A stretch of 64,000 bases of DNA from Ruminococcaceae bacterium OttesenSCG-928-I18 (GCA_030266325.1 JAJDHT010000002.1:1-64000), one strand, 5' to 3'. Numbered from the stretch's first letter, positions 52,494-60,250 are shown. Numbers and translations are program-made. The notes: a model not told the origin generated them from the sequence alone.

Positions 52494-53657
52494 TTATATG
52501 GTGCGGTCCGCGCCGGCGTGCAGGCCCGCCACCAGCTGCGTCAGCGCCATGGCGAGCAAGAAAATCAGCGGAAGAGTCCAGGAAGAGAACCGGTCGAACA
52601 TACCGCCGAGCAATATAGGGCTGATGGATGCCAAGGCATACCCCACGCACTGTGCGGCGCCCGAAATGCGGGCGGTCTGGACGGCGGAGGTCGTCCGAAG
52701 CCCGAAAAGGCACATGGCCAAGCTGAGGAAAGAGCCCGCGCCAAAACCGCAGAATACTACACCCAGCACCAATATGAGTTGAGATTGCCCGAACAAAAAG
52801 CAGGATAAGCCGGTCAGATAAATGCAGGAAATCGTGAGAGAAAGCCATTTTTGATGCCGAAGTTTTCCGGCCAACAGCGAAACGATGAGCGAACCCGGAA
52901 TGCCCATCCACTGGAACAACGAGGCATAATAACCCGAAGTTTCGGCCGTGAGGCCCTTAAACTGCAAAATAGAGGGCAACCACGCCACCAAACTGTAAAA
53001 AAGCAGGGATTGCAGCCCCATGTAGGCAGTGACGCTCCACGCCACGGGCGAACGGAACAGGGACCTTCCCTTGCCTTCCGAGGCCGAAAGGGAAGAAGTT
53101 GACAATCCCCACTGAGACAACCAGATAACAAGGGCGAGGCAGACCGGCCAAATCCAGATACTCAGTGCGCCGCGCCAGCCTGAGGTGAGTACCTGTGAGA
53201 TGGGGATGCTGACGCCCGAAGCGACGCCCGAACCGAGCGCGACGCCGATGGTGTAGACGGCGGTAAGCAATCCCACCTGCGTGGGGAATTTTGCCTTGAT
53301 GATGCTGGGCAGCAGAACGTTGGCAAAGGTGATGCCGATACCCATCAGTGCCGCCCCTGCAAAAAAGCCGGGCATACCGAGATAAGAGCGCATCAGAAGG
53401 CCACCGGCCAGTATCGCCAAGCCACACACCATCATGCGTCCGGCGCCGAATCGGTCGGCCAACCGGCCCATGAATGGGGAGGCCACCGCGAATGCGACCA
53501 GCGGAATGGTGGTGATCATACCCGCGATGGAGCTGGAAAGGCCGAGGTCACTTTGAATCTGATGGATCAGCGAGCCCACCCCGGTGAGGGGTGAGCGCAT
53601 AGTACACGAGACCAGCACAATGCCGGCCACAAGTAGCATCTTTTTATATTTGGCCAT
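52494..53657 (-). CDS. MFS transporter, CynX/NimT-like
   Basis: A 387-aa 12-helix major facilitator protein. The start VLVSCTMRSPLTGVGSLIHQI and the loop FMGRLADRFGAGRMM are typical of the CynX/NimT/YeaN cyanate and nitroimidazole transporter family. The second half repeats the six-helix pattern. No operon partner hints at the substrate; many family members remain uncharacterised. A leader of roughly 190 nt precedes the ATG. Confidence 0.9.
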   Translation of the reverse strand: MAKYKKMLLVAGIVLVSCTMRSPLTGVGSLIHQIQSDLGLSSSIAGMITTIPLVAFAVASPFMGRLADRFGAGRMMVCGLAILAGGLLMRSYLGMPGFFAGAALMGIGITFANVLLPSIIKAKFPTQVGLLTAVYTIGVALGSGVASGVSIPISQVLTSGWRGALSIWIWPVCLALVIWLSQWGLSTSSLSASEGKGRSLFRSPVAWSVTAYMGLQSLLFYSLVAWLPSILQFKGLTAETSGYYASLFQWMGIPGSLIVSLLAGKLRHQKWLSLTISCIYLTGLSCFLFGQSQLILVLGVVFCGFGAGSFLSLAMCLFGLRTTSAVQTARISGAAQCVGYALASISPILLGGMFDRFSSWTLPLIFLLAMALTQLVAGLHAGADRTI

Positions 53658-53856
53658 AGGCGGTTTCCTGCACTGTCCTTTCCCAGATAAGAGTGTCGCG
53701 CATCACGCGGGGATTCATCGTGAGCAGAAAGCATGCGTCTCATCCGCAGGTGTTGCGTGACAGCAGATGCTCTCCAGTAGTGTTTACATAACGGCGGCCC
53801 GTATGTTTCGGTAAAATGGGGATATAGGCCGGTTGGCGTTTCGCATATACGAAAAT

Positions 53857-53886
53857 ATCATACAAAAAAGCGCCGGTTCCTGTCAA
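53857..53886 (-). promoter_or_regulatory. Sigma-A promoter of the MFS gene
   Basis: TTGACA and TATGAT on the minus strand, 18 bp apart, giving an untranslated leader of about 190 nt. Confidence 0.7.
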
Positions 53887-53903
53887 TGTAAGCGGTTTGC
53901 GTG

Positions 53904-54018
53904 GAGTGTCCCGCCACGTTGTTTATCGAAGTATTTTTTCTGCCTTTCCCCCGCCAAAGGCGGGGGAAAGGCACCAGAACTTTTTGGGTAGTCTATTCAA
54001 AACGCCCTTGTGACACTC
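53904..54018. repeat. MITE-like repeat, copy 2
   Basis: 115 bp from GAGTGTCCC to GACACTC. It contains GTTTATCGAAGTATTTTTTC, the central CCCCCGCCAAAGGCGGGGG palindrome and ACCAGAACTTTTTGGG, the same as copies 1 and 4. Confidence 0.9.
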
Positions 54019-54023
54019 CCGGT

Positions 54024-54052
54024 TTGCGCTCCAGCGCAGGATTTGCTACAAT
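54024..54052 (+). promoter_or_regulatory. Sigma-A promoter of the ydcF-like gene
   Basis: TTGCGC and TACAAT with a 17-bp spacer, starting 6 bp past the MITE-like repeat. Confidence 0.65.
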
Positions 54053-54081
54053 GGGGCTATTGTGTGCGGGGAGGGAAACAG

Positions 54082-54858
54082 ATGCTGAAAACGGTGGTCG
54101 TCTGGTTGCTGGCAGCCTGGTTTACGGCGGACAGCATTGCCATCACCCTGCGCAACCGGTGGAACGCAGGTACCCTGATGATGTGGTGTGCGAGCACCGG
54201 CCTCCTCCTGTATGGCGTTTTCCATACACCGGTCGACGCTTTTTTGGCCACGGGTGTGGGTTTTGTCCTAAAGATACTGTTTTTTGTCGCACTGGCGCTT
54301 TTTGTGGGCCTTTTGTTTTTTATCGGCCTACAGGGGAGAAAAAGGGAAGCCAAGGGGGACGAAAAAGCCATCCTGGTATTGGGCGCAGGGCTGCGTAAAA
54401 AGCGTGTGAGCGATCTTTTGCGAAGGCGTCTTGTGGCCGCAAAAGAATGTTATATCGAAAATAAAGACGCCCGCCTTGTCGTGTCGGGCGGGCAGGGCCC
54501 GGGGGAGGAGATCACGGAGGCCGAGGCGATGGAACAGTGGTTGGTAAAGGCGGGTGTGCCCGCAGGCGACATCCTAAAAGAGGAAGAGAGCACATCGACC
54601 GAGACAAACCTGCTCTATTCCAAAACCCTGTTGCAACAGAGCGGTATTGGCCCCGAGCAGCCGGTGGCGATCGTGACGAACACCTTCCACTGTTACAGGG
54701 CCAAATGCTATGCAAAAAAGCTGGGGTACCGGGACGTGCGATGCGTTCCCGCTTCGATGAACGCCTCTACCTTTTTGGAAAACTACATGAGGGAAGCGCT
54801 CGCGCTTATCTATATGTGGCTTTTCCGAAGGGGAACGCGCCAGGAAAAACAGAGCTAG
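54082..54858 (+). CDS. YdcF/SanA/ElyC family membrane protein (DUF218)
   Basis: A 258-aa protein. Two or three N-terminal helices (about 4-100) are followed by a DUF218 domain: AILVLGAGLRKKRVSDLLRRR, LVVSGGQGPGEEITEAEAM, and EESTSTETNL with VTNTFHCYRAK. Relatives (ElyC, SanA, YdcF) affect envelope integrity and polyprenyl-carrier metabolism. The ATG at 54082 follows GGGAGGG. It converges on the yczE-like gene, the two reading frames overlapping by four bases at their ends. Confidence 0.92.
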   Translation: MLKTVVVWLLAAWFTADSIAITLRNRWNAGTLMMWCASTGLLLYGVFHTPVDAFLATGVGFVLKILFFVALALFVGLLFFIGLQGRKREAKGDEKAILVLGAGLRKKRVSDLLRRRLVAAKECYIENKDARLVVSGGQGPGEEITEAEAMEQWLVKAGVPAGDILKEEESTSTETNLLYSKTLLQQSGIGPEQPVAIVTNTFHCYRAKCYAKKLGYRDVRCVPASMNASTFLENYMREALALIYMWLFRRGTRQEKQS

Positions 54859-55595
54859 AGTTTCACTTCTTCGTCCTCGGCGTCGATCACATAGCGGGAA
54901 AAACGGAACGTGGGTGTGAAAACAAATCGTTTTCGGATTCCCCGCATGAACTGGTTGGCGGAGATACCGACAAACAGGGCAAAAACGATGGTTCCGCCGC
55001 CGAGCCCGGGAAAACCCCCGATGACGAACCAGCCGAGCGCCAGGGAGGCGAAGAGGAGGAAGAGATCCAAAGAGGTGCGCAGATACTTGAAGGGGATGCC
55101 AAAGTGCTGGGAGACTTCCCGTGTGAAATAATCGAAGGGGTAGATGGGCAGCCTGCAACAGATAGTGACTGAGAGGCCGATGACAATGGTTAAAAAACCG
55201 GCGAGGAAATAGAGGATACGACCAACCAGCGTGCCGCTGGGCAGCGGGGCGAGAAGGAACGTATACAGATCAATGAGCCTTCCTGCCCCAAAGGCCACGA
55301 CAAAGGTGAAAACATAGGCAAGCTTGATGCGGCGCATCAAGAGGATGAGGATCGCGAGAAAGATGACATGGAACAAATTGGCCCAGGTGCCAAAGCTCAA
55401 CTGTGGAAAAATCTGCCATAAGCTGTAATAAAATAGGTCTATGGTGGAAAAACCGAGGTCGCTTTTGGCCACGAGCACCACCGAGAGCGCCATGAGCGCA
55501 ATGCCGACACACAACGCCAGTTCGCAGGAAATGCGCTTGGGAGCAGACGGGAGGTCAGGCCCCGAACCACTTTGTACAGAGGTGAAAGGCAGCAT
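54855..55595 (-). CDS. YczE/YitT-like membrane protein
   Basis: A 246-aa membrane protein with about five helices, matching the Firmicute YczE family (LVAKSDLGFSTIDLFYYSLWQ, GRLIDLYTFLL, CCRLPIYPFDYFTREVS). Function unknown; in Bacillus a homologue lies by surfactin/sfp genes. The ATG at 55595 behind GGAAGGAGGGC is preferred over upstream in-frame codons. A hairpin at 55661 isolates it from the nitroreductase gene upstream. Confidence 0.85.
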   Translation of the reverse strand: MLPFTSVQSGSGPDLPSAPKRISCELALCVGIALMALSVVLVAKSDLGFSTIDLFYYSLWQIFPQLSFGTWANLFHVIFLAILILLMRRIKLAYVFTFVVAFGAGRLIDLYTFLLAPLPSGTLVGRILYFLAGFLTIVIGLSVTICCRLPIYPFDYFTREVSQHFGIPFKYLRTSLDLFLLFASLALGWFVIGGFPGLGGGTIVFALFVGISANQFMRGIRKRFVFTPTFRFSRYVIDAEDEEVKL

Positions 55596-55660
55596 CAAGC
55601 CCTCCCTCCTTCCATTTATAAGAGTAGAAAAAAGAAAAATGAGCTTTTTGAGCAAAAAAA

Positions 55661-55691
55661 CTCCTCCGTGCACTGCGGAGGAGTTTTCGAA
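55661..55691. terminator. Bidirectional terminator hairpin
   Basis: AAAACTCCTCCG / CGGAGGAGTTTT forms a 12-bp stem with A and T runs on both sides, separating nitroreductase and yczE-like transcripts. Confidence 0.8.
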
Positions 55692-55756
55692 TCCGTACTG
55701 CCGTATTTCAGTATACCGTCTTTGGCCGAACAGTCAAGAGCGCAAAGGTCTGCGGG

Positions 55757-55798
55757 AGCGTACGTCATTAAAAACACATTTGGGACGCTCCCAAGGCT
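55757..55798. repeat. Remnant of the MITE-like repeat
   Basis: GGGAGCGTACGTCATTAAAA through TTTGGGACGCTCCC resembles the end of the copy at 56568 but has compensated, self-complementary ends. Confidence 0.4.
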
Positions 55799-55849
55799 TG
55801 CCCCAGCCCTTTACATGGCCCCTATGTGTAGATAGGAACAAAGCAGAAG

Positions 55850-56449
55850 TTATTGTCCAAAGAGAAACAGCCTTTTTTCGAGGGGTTCGAACTTCTTTTC
55901 CCCCGGTGTTTCAGCCCTCTGCCCAAAAGGCATCTGAGAGTAGAGTTCCCATGGCTCGGGCAGGTTCCACGCTTGCTTTACCGCCTCATTGATCAGCGGG
56001 TTATAGTGCTGCAGCGAGGCACCGATCTCCTTATCAGCGAGGGCAGTCCATACGGCAAACTGCAGCATGCCGTTTTGTTGCAGCGCCCAAAGAGGAAATT
56101 GATCGGTGTATAGAGGATATTTTTGCATATATTCTCTGGTGACCGCCTCATCGTCAAAGAAAAGGATGGAGCCGTGCCCCGCCTTAAAACCCGCCAGTTT
56201 CTTTTCGGTGCGTTCGCCAATATTGCTTCCGGGTTGTTTCTTCAGGGTCTCCAGTACAATGTCCCACAGCTTGTTGTGTTCCTCCCCGAGTAAAAGGACC
56301 ATTCGGGTGCTTTGCATATTGTTGGCCGTGGGCAGGTTCATAATCAGTTCGCCAAGCAACCGTACCAGTTCCCGGTCGTCTATCGCAATCGGTTTGCCCA
56401 GCACGCGTATGCTTTGCCTTTTCCTAACCGCCTCGAGAAATTCACTCAT
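55850..56449 (-). CDS. Nitroreductase-family protein
   Basis: A 199-aa FMN-dependent nitroreductase-fold protein of the short HBN1/YfhC-like group: EAVRKRQSIRVLGKPIAI at the N-terminus (RxSxR FMN contact), MNLPTANNMQSTRMVLLL, and ASLQHYNPLINEAV near the end. It probably reduces quinones, nitro compounds or an unknown substrate with NAD(P)H. The ATG at 56449 after CCGGAAAGGAG is preferred to an in-frame codon 27 bp upstream. Single gene. Confidence 0.92.
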   Translation of the reverse strand: MSEFLEAVRKRQSIRVLGKPIAIDDRELVRLLGELIMNLPTANNMQSTRMVLLLGEEHNKLWDIVLETLKKQPGSNIGERTEKKLAGFKAGHGSILFFDDEAVTREYMQKYPLYTDQFPLWALQQNGMLQFAVWTALADKEIGASLQHYNPLINEAVKQAWNLPEPWELYSQMPFGQRAETPGEKKFEPLEKRLFLFGQ

Positions 56450-56567
56450 GGAAAACTCCTTTCCGGACAGTACCACGACGGGTTTGATCCTGTCCTTTCC
56501 CTATTATACTACAAAACGCAGTGGTAAGAGAAAAAAGTTGCCCGATGAAAAAATCTTTTAGGCCGGG

Positions 56568-56684
56568 GAGTGTACCCATCGCCTTGTTTATCGAGTATAT
56601 TTCACGTATCCTCCCCCCGCCGAAGGCGGGGGGAGGATACGAAAACCTTCTGTATTTTTCATTAAAACATACGTGGGACACGCC
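56568..56684. repeat. MITE-like repeat, copy 3 (divergent)
   Basis: About 117 bp, GAGTGTACCC to GGGACACGC. It keeps TTGTTTATCGA and the CCCCCCGCC / GGCGGGGGG palindrome but differs in its right half, defining a second subtype shared with 50111. It ends 18 bp before the metal-operon promoter. Confidence 0.75.
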
Positions 56685-56701
56685 CTTCAGGACGAAACGG
56701 G

Positions 56702-56730
56702 TTGACAAACAGGCAAAAGTGAGGTATATT
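56702..56730 (+). promoter_or_regulatory. Promoter of the HMA protein-P-type ATPase operon
   Basis: TTGACA and TATATT are separated by exactly 17 bp; the -10 ends one base before the palindromic operator. Confidence 0.85.
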
Positions 56731-56770
56731 ACAGATAAACAATTAAATGATTGTTTAATTGTTTATCTGT
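56731..56770. promoter_or_regulatory. 40-bp perfect palindromic operator
   Basis: ACAGATAAACAATTAAA and its exact complement flank a six-base centre (TGATTG). It covers the transcription start of the metal-efflux operon. Shape and place fit an ArsR/SmtB-family repressor site, probably for the ArsR gene at 59227. Confidence 0.85.
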
Positions 56771-56819
56771 TCGGCACATTGTTTTAAACTAAGGAAACGG
56801 GAAATAGGGGGAGAGTAGG

Positions 56820-57035
56820 ATGAAAAAGACATACAAGCTGGAAGATTTAGAATGTGCAAACTGTGCGGCAAAGATGGAGAATGCCCTCAATCAGCTGGAG
56901 GGGGTACATGCCAATATCCGCTTTATGCAGCAGAGCATGACATTCGAGGCGCCGGATGAGCAGTTTGACTCCCTGCTGAACCAGGCACAGAAACTGATGA
57001 GAAAAATAGAACCGGATGTAAGGGTGCTTGTTTAG
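56820..57035 (+). CDS. Stand-alone heavy-metal-associated (HMA) protein
   Basis: A 71-aa ferredoxin-fold metal-binding protein. The metal loop reads ECANCAAKME (C12, C15), the version with an acidic residue before the first Cys that is typical of Zn/Cd/Pb ATPases rather than copper chaperones. It lies 30 bp upstream of a P-type ATPase lacking its own N-terminal HMA domain, so it looks like the detached metal-binding domain or a dedicated metallochaperone. ATG start in the same transcript. Confidence 0.92.
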   Translation: MKKTYKLEDLECANCAAKMENALNQLEGVHANIRFMQQSMTFEAPDEQFDSLLNQAQKLMRKIEPDVRVLV

Positions 57036-57065
57036 CAGTATACATCCCAGACTGGGGATAAACCT

Positions 57066-58961
57066 ATGACAAAAAAGCAAAGAAAGAGACTGGTGCGTAT
57101 TTTGGCGGCGCTTGCACTGTTCATCGTGGTGTTGTTTCTGCCACTGCAGGGAGTGCCGCAGCTGCTGGCCTATCTCGCCGTCTACTTGTTTATCGGCGGA
57201 GATATCCTGTGGCGTGCCGTACGGAACATCCTGCGCGGCCAGGTGTTCGACGAAAATTTCCTGATGAGCGTTGCCACGGTGGGCGCATTTGCGCTGGGAG
57301 ATTACAAAGAGGGCATTGCCGTCATGCTGTTTTACCAGGTGGGAGAGTGGTTTCAAAGTTATGCCGTGGGCAGGTCTCGCCGCTCGATTGCCGCGCTCAT
57401 GGACATCCGCCCCGACCATGCCAACCTGTTGCTTGAGGACGGCAGCCTTTCCCAGCTTGCCCCCGAAGAGGTGGACAGCGGGAGCCGAATCGTGATAAAA
57501 CCCGGCGAGAGGGTGCCTTTGGATGGTATTGTGGAAGAGGGTTCGTCCTCCCTTGACACCTCGGCGCTCACGGGAGAGTCCCTGCCACGAGAGACGGAGA
57601 AGGGCGGGGAAGTGATCAGCGGCAGCATCAACCTGACCGGGCTTCTCACCGTAAGAGTGACAAAAACCTATGGGCAATCCACGGTGGCAAGGATTCTGGA
57701 ACTTGTGGAGAGCTCGGGGCAGAGGAAATCCAAGGCGGAAAATTTTATCACCAAATTTGCCCGCTACTACACGCCGGCCGTCTGTCTGGCGGCGCTGGTC
57801 CTCGCGCTGCTTCCGCCCCTTCTTTTGGGGCAGTCCTTCGGCGTTTGGGTGTACCGCGCGCTCACCTTTCTCGTCATCTCCTGCCCCTGTGCGCTTGTCA
57901 TTTCTATCCCCATGAGCATTTTCGGAGGGATCGGGGGCGCGTCGAAAGCGGGGGTGCTGATCAAGGGCGGCAACTATCTTGAGGCCTTGGCCAAGGCGGA
58001 CACCCTTGTTTTCGACAAAACCGGTACCTTGACCGAGGGCAAGTTTGTGGTTACGCAGCAAAAACCCGTGGGGGTTTCTGCGGACGAGCTGCTGCAGTGG
58101 GCCGCCTATGCCGAGCAATACTCAAACCATCCCATTGCGCAGTCTGTGCGGGAGGCCTACGGGAAAACGGTTCAGACGCAGCGGATTACATCCGCTGAAG
58201 AACTGGCCGGATTTGGTGTGCGGGCCGTCGTAGACGGGGCGGAAGTCCTTGTGGGAAATGCGAAGTTGATGGCCGAGTATGAGATCGATATGGGCGAGGC
58301 GGCACGGCAGGGCGGGACGGTCATTCATGTGGCCAGAGAGGGCCGCTATGTGGGCTCCCTGCTGGCCGAAGACCTGCCCAAACCCGACGCCATTGAAGCC
58401 GTGGCAGACCTGCGGCGGCTGGGCGTGAAACAGATGGTGATGCTAACGGGCGACAGTGCGGAGGCCGGGCAAAAAGTGGCCGAGGGCCTCGGGCTGGATG
58501 GCGCCTATACCGGCCTGCTGCCTCAGGATAAGGTGGAAAAGGTGGAGCAAATGCTGGAAGGGGAGCGGACAGGAACCCTCGCCTTTGTGGGGGACGGGGT
58601 GAACGACGCGCCGGTCCTCGCCAGGGCAGATGTCGGCATTGCCATGGGAGGCCTTGGCTCTGACGCGGCCATTGAGGCGGCCGACATTGTGATTATGACC
58701 GATGAACCGGCAAAAATACCCACGGCCATACGCATCAGCCGTAAGACTGTATCCATCGTGCGCCAGAATATCGTGTTTGCCCTTGGGGTGAAAGGCATCG
58801 TGCTGATTTTGGGTGCGCTGGGTTTTGCCAGCATGTGGGCGGCCGTTTTCGCGGATGTTGGCGTGGCGTTCCTCGCTATACTCAACGCCATGAGGGCTTT
58901 GTACATCGAAAAGGCTCCTGCCGAAAACCAAACAGCGCAGCTGCAAAGGAAAGTCCCATAG
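57066..58961 (+). CDS. Heavy-metal P1B-type ATPase (Zn/Cd/Pb efflux)
   Basis: A 631-aa P-type ATPase. Membrane segments flank the actuator domain (TGES, 169-172) and the transport motif CPC (273-275). The phosphorylation site is DKTGT with Asp317, and the hinge is GDGVND. A final-helix Asp in FADVGVAFLAILNAMR matches P1B-2 zinc/cadmium/lead pumps. No N-terminal metal-binding domain is present; it begins straight with membrane helices, consistent with the separate HMA gene upstream. Controlled by the promoter-palindrome at 56702-56770. Confidence 0.95.
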   Translation: MTKKQRKRLVRILAALALFIVVLFLPLQGVPQLLAYLAVYLFIGGDILWRAVRNILRGQVFDENFLMSVATVGAFALGDYKEGIAVMLFYQVGEWFQSYAVGRSRRSIAALMDIRPDHANLLLEDGSLSQLAPEEVDSGSRIVIKPGERVPLDGIVEEGSSSLDTSALTGESLPRETEKGGEVISGSINLTGLLTVRVTKTYGQSTVARILELVESSGQRKSKAENFITKFARYYTPAVCLAALVLALLPPLLLGQSFGVWVYRALTFLVISCPCALVISIPMSIFGGIGGASKAGVLIKGGNYLEALAKADTLVFDKTGTLTEGKFVVTQQKPVGVSADELLQWAAYAEQYSNHPIAQSVREAYGKTVQTQRITSAEELAGFGVRAVVDGAEVLVGNAKLMAEYEIDMGEAARQGGTVIHVAREGRYVGSLLAEDLPKPDAIEAVADLRRLGVKQMVMLTGDSAEAGQKVAEGLGLDGAYTGLLPQDKVEKVEQMLEGERTGTLAFVGDGVNDAPVLARADVGIAMGGLGSDAAIEAADIVIMTDEPAKIPTAIRISRKTVSIVRQNIVFALGVKGIVLILGALGFASMWAAVFADVGVAFLAILNAMRALYIEKAPAENQTAQLQRKVP

Positions 58962-58973
58962 CGAAAGACGACA

Positions 58974-59004
58974 AAGGCCGCCGGCATTCCTTGCCGGCGG
59001 CCTT
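58974..59004 (+). terminator. Terminator of the metal-efflux operon
   Basis: AAGGCCGCCGGC / GCCGGCGGCCTT, 12-bp stem with a seven-base loop, 12 bp after the ATPase stop. Confidence 0.75.
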
Positions 59005-59012
59005 GCAGACGG

Positions 59013-59178
59013 AAGACAAAAGATAAGCGCGGACGCTTTCCCCTCCAAGAAGAGACCCTGCTTCGCGACGAAAAAGCTCCACAAATAATTACCACTGAAA
59101 CGGCATGTATAGGCCGTTTCAGGAGGAGGTCAAGGGGACGCGTCCCCTTGCGGGTGTATGAGGGCAGGGCCCTCATAG
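59013..59178. repeat. CAAGGGGAC-type repeat, copy 3 (long)
   Basis: About 166 bp related to 51757-51921 over its full length, ending in GTCAAGGGGACGCGTCCCC and the GAGGGCAGGGCCCTC palindrome. It fills the gap between two hairpins in the convergent ATPase/ArsR region. Confidence 0.8.
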
Positions 59179-59188
59179 CCTTTCAGGC

Positions 59189-59217
59189 AAGGCCCCCCGG
59201 CATAGCCGGGGGGCCTT
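59189..59217. terminator. Terminator hairpin after the ArsR gene
   Basis: AAGGCCCCCCGG / CCGGGGGGCCTT with a short loop, 10 bp past the ArsR stop codon. A T run is lacking, so strength is uncertain. Confidence 0.55.
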
Positions 59218-59226
59218 GGGTCGTTT

Positions 59227-59598
59227 TTAGCGTATGCCAACGTTGGGGCAGTTCATGGCGAATACATCGTCGATCATTCGGTGGATCAGTTCCGCTTCCT
59301 CCGTATCTGCCAGGGTGTAGTGCACCTCTTTGCCCACGCGGCGGCTTTTTATGACACCGGTTTTTTTCAAAATGCGCAGGTGGTGGGAAACCGCCGGATC
59401 GCTCATGCCCACAGCCGCAGCGATGTTCGTGACGCACTCTTCGCTGTGGCACAATACCCAAAGGATACGCAGTCTCGTTGCATCCGAAAGCTGTCCAAAC
59501 ACGTCGGCAGCCACGATGAAATCTCCCTCTTCGGGCATGCGGCGCAGCACTTCCTGCAGGTGGCCTCCATGCTGGTGTGGTATCGACAGCTCAGCCAT
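59227..59598 (-). CDS. ArsR/SmtB-family metal-responsive repressor
   Basis: A 123-aa winged-helix repressor: dimer helix, then LSDATRLRILWVLCHSEECVTNIAAAVGMSDPAVSHHLRILKKTGVI with the recognition helix SDPAVSHHLRIL and wing RRVGKEVHYTL. An N-terminal HQHGGH and the alpha-5 segment DTEEAELIHRMIDD could bind zinc or cadmium. It is the likely ligand of the palindrome at 56731 and repressor of the efflux ATPase, although transcribed from the opposite strand. It starts 3 bp after the DtxR-like gene. Confidence 0.93.
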   Translation of the reverse strand: MAELSIPHQHGGHLQEVLRRMPEEGDFIVAADVFGQLSDATRLRILWVLCHSEECVTNIAAAVGMSDPAVSHHLRILKKTGVIKSRRVGKEVHYTLADTEEAELIHRMIDDVFAMNCPNVGIR

Positions 59599-59601
59599 CG
59601 C

Positions 59602-60054
59602 TTATCCCTTCTTTTTTTTCTTCTTTTTCTTTTTGTCTTCTTTTTTCTTTTCGTCCTCGTCGCCTTTCCTGGCAACTTTGGGCTGTATCTGATTTGTATA
59701 GTGGTCACGGATGCATTGAAAGCTGATTTCGCTGAGGGCGTGTTCCACTTCGCAGGCGTCCTCTGCGGCCACCTCTTTGGGAACGCCCAGGGCGGTCAGC
59801 ATCGTGGTGAGCACCTGGTGCCGTTCCAAAATTTGTTCCGCTTTTTCCAGGCCGGATGCAGTCAGGGTCAGTTCACCGTTTCGGGCCATTTCGAGGTATC
59901 CGTCTCTGCGCAGGTTGTTGACGGCGCGGGACACACTTGGTTTGGAATACTCCATATAGTGCGCGATGTCCACCGAGTGCACGACACCTTTCTCTCTTTT
60001 TAAAACGAGGATGGTTTCCAGATAGTCCTCTGCCGATTTGCGCAATGTTGCCAT
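59602..60054 (-). CDS. DtxR/MntR-family metalloregulator with poly-lysine tail
   Basis: A 150-aa regulator: N-terminal winged helix (SVDIAHYMEYSKPSVSRAVNNLRRDGYL) and dimerisation/metal domain. Metal-ligand positions read Asp10, Glu13, His79, Cys101, Glu104 and His105. Asp10 is the MntR (manganese) form, whereas Cys101 corresponds to DtxR Cys102 (iron form), so the site is mixed. Residues 129-150 are a low-complexity tail ending in nine lysines and a glycine. The ATG at 60054 is preferred over an upstream in-frame start by family alignment. Co-transcribed with the ArsR gene. Confidence 0.9.
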   Translation of the reverse strand: MATLRKSAEDYLETILVLKREKGVVHSVDIAHYMEYSKPSVSRAVNNLRRDGYLEMARNGELTLTASGLEKAEQILERHQVLTTMLTALGVPKEVAAEDACEVEHALSEISFQCIRDHYTNQIQPKVARKGDEDEKKKEDKKKKKKKKKG

Positions 60055-60135
60055 GGGCTCCGCTCCCTCTGTGCAGATTCTTTCCCTCAAGTATACCACG
60101 CAGGCACAGAAAACTCAAACGCATGGGCGGGCAGG

Positions 60136-60250
60136 GAGTGTGCCGCCACGTTGTTTATCGAAGTGTTTTCCTCCGCCTTTCCCCGCCGGAGGCGGAGGAA
60201 AGGTACCAGAACTTTTTGGGCAACCTATTCGAAACGCCCTTGGGACACTC
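60136..60250. repeat. MITE-like repeat, copy 4
   Basis: 115 bp from GAGTGTGCC to GGGACACTC. It contains GTTTATCGAAGTGTTTTC, a palindrome around CCGCCGGAGGCGG, and ACCAGAACTTTTTGGG. Same subtype as copies 1 and 2. Confidence 0.9.

Larger units (their letters stand above)
53658..54081. other. Divergent gap with promoter, leader and MITE-like repeat
   Basis: 424 bp with no supported gene. It contains, in order, the long MFS leader, the MFS promoter (53857), a MITE-like copy (53904-54018) and the ydcF-like promoter (54024). The leader has several short inverted segments but matches no riboswitch I know. Confidence 0.55.

Noticed and set aside
42571-59178. Possible CRISPR array from recurring palindromes
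   Set aside because: The repeats are dispersed by kilobases, are 80-165 bp long and have no regular spacers or cas genes.
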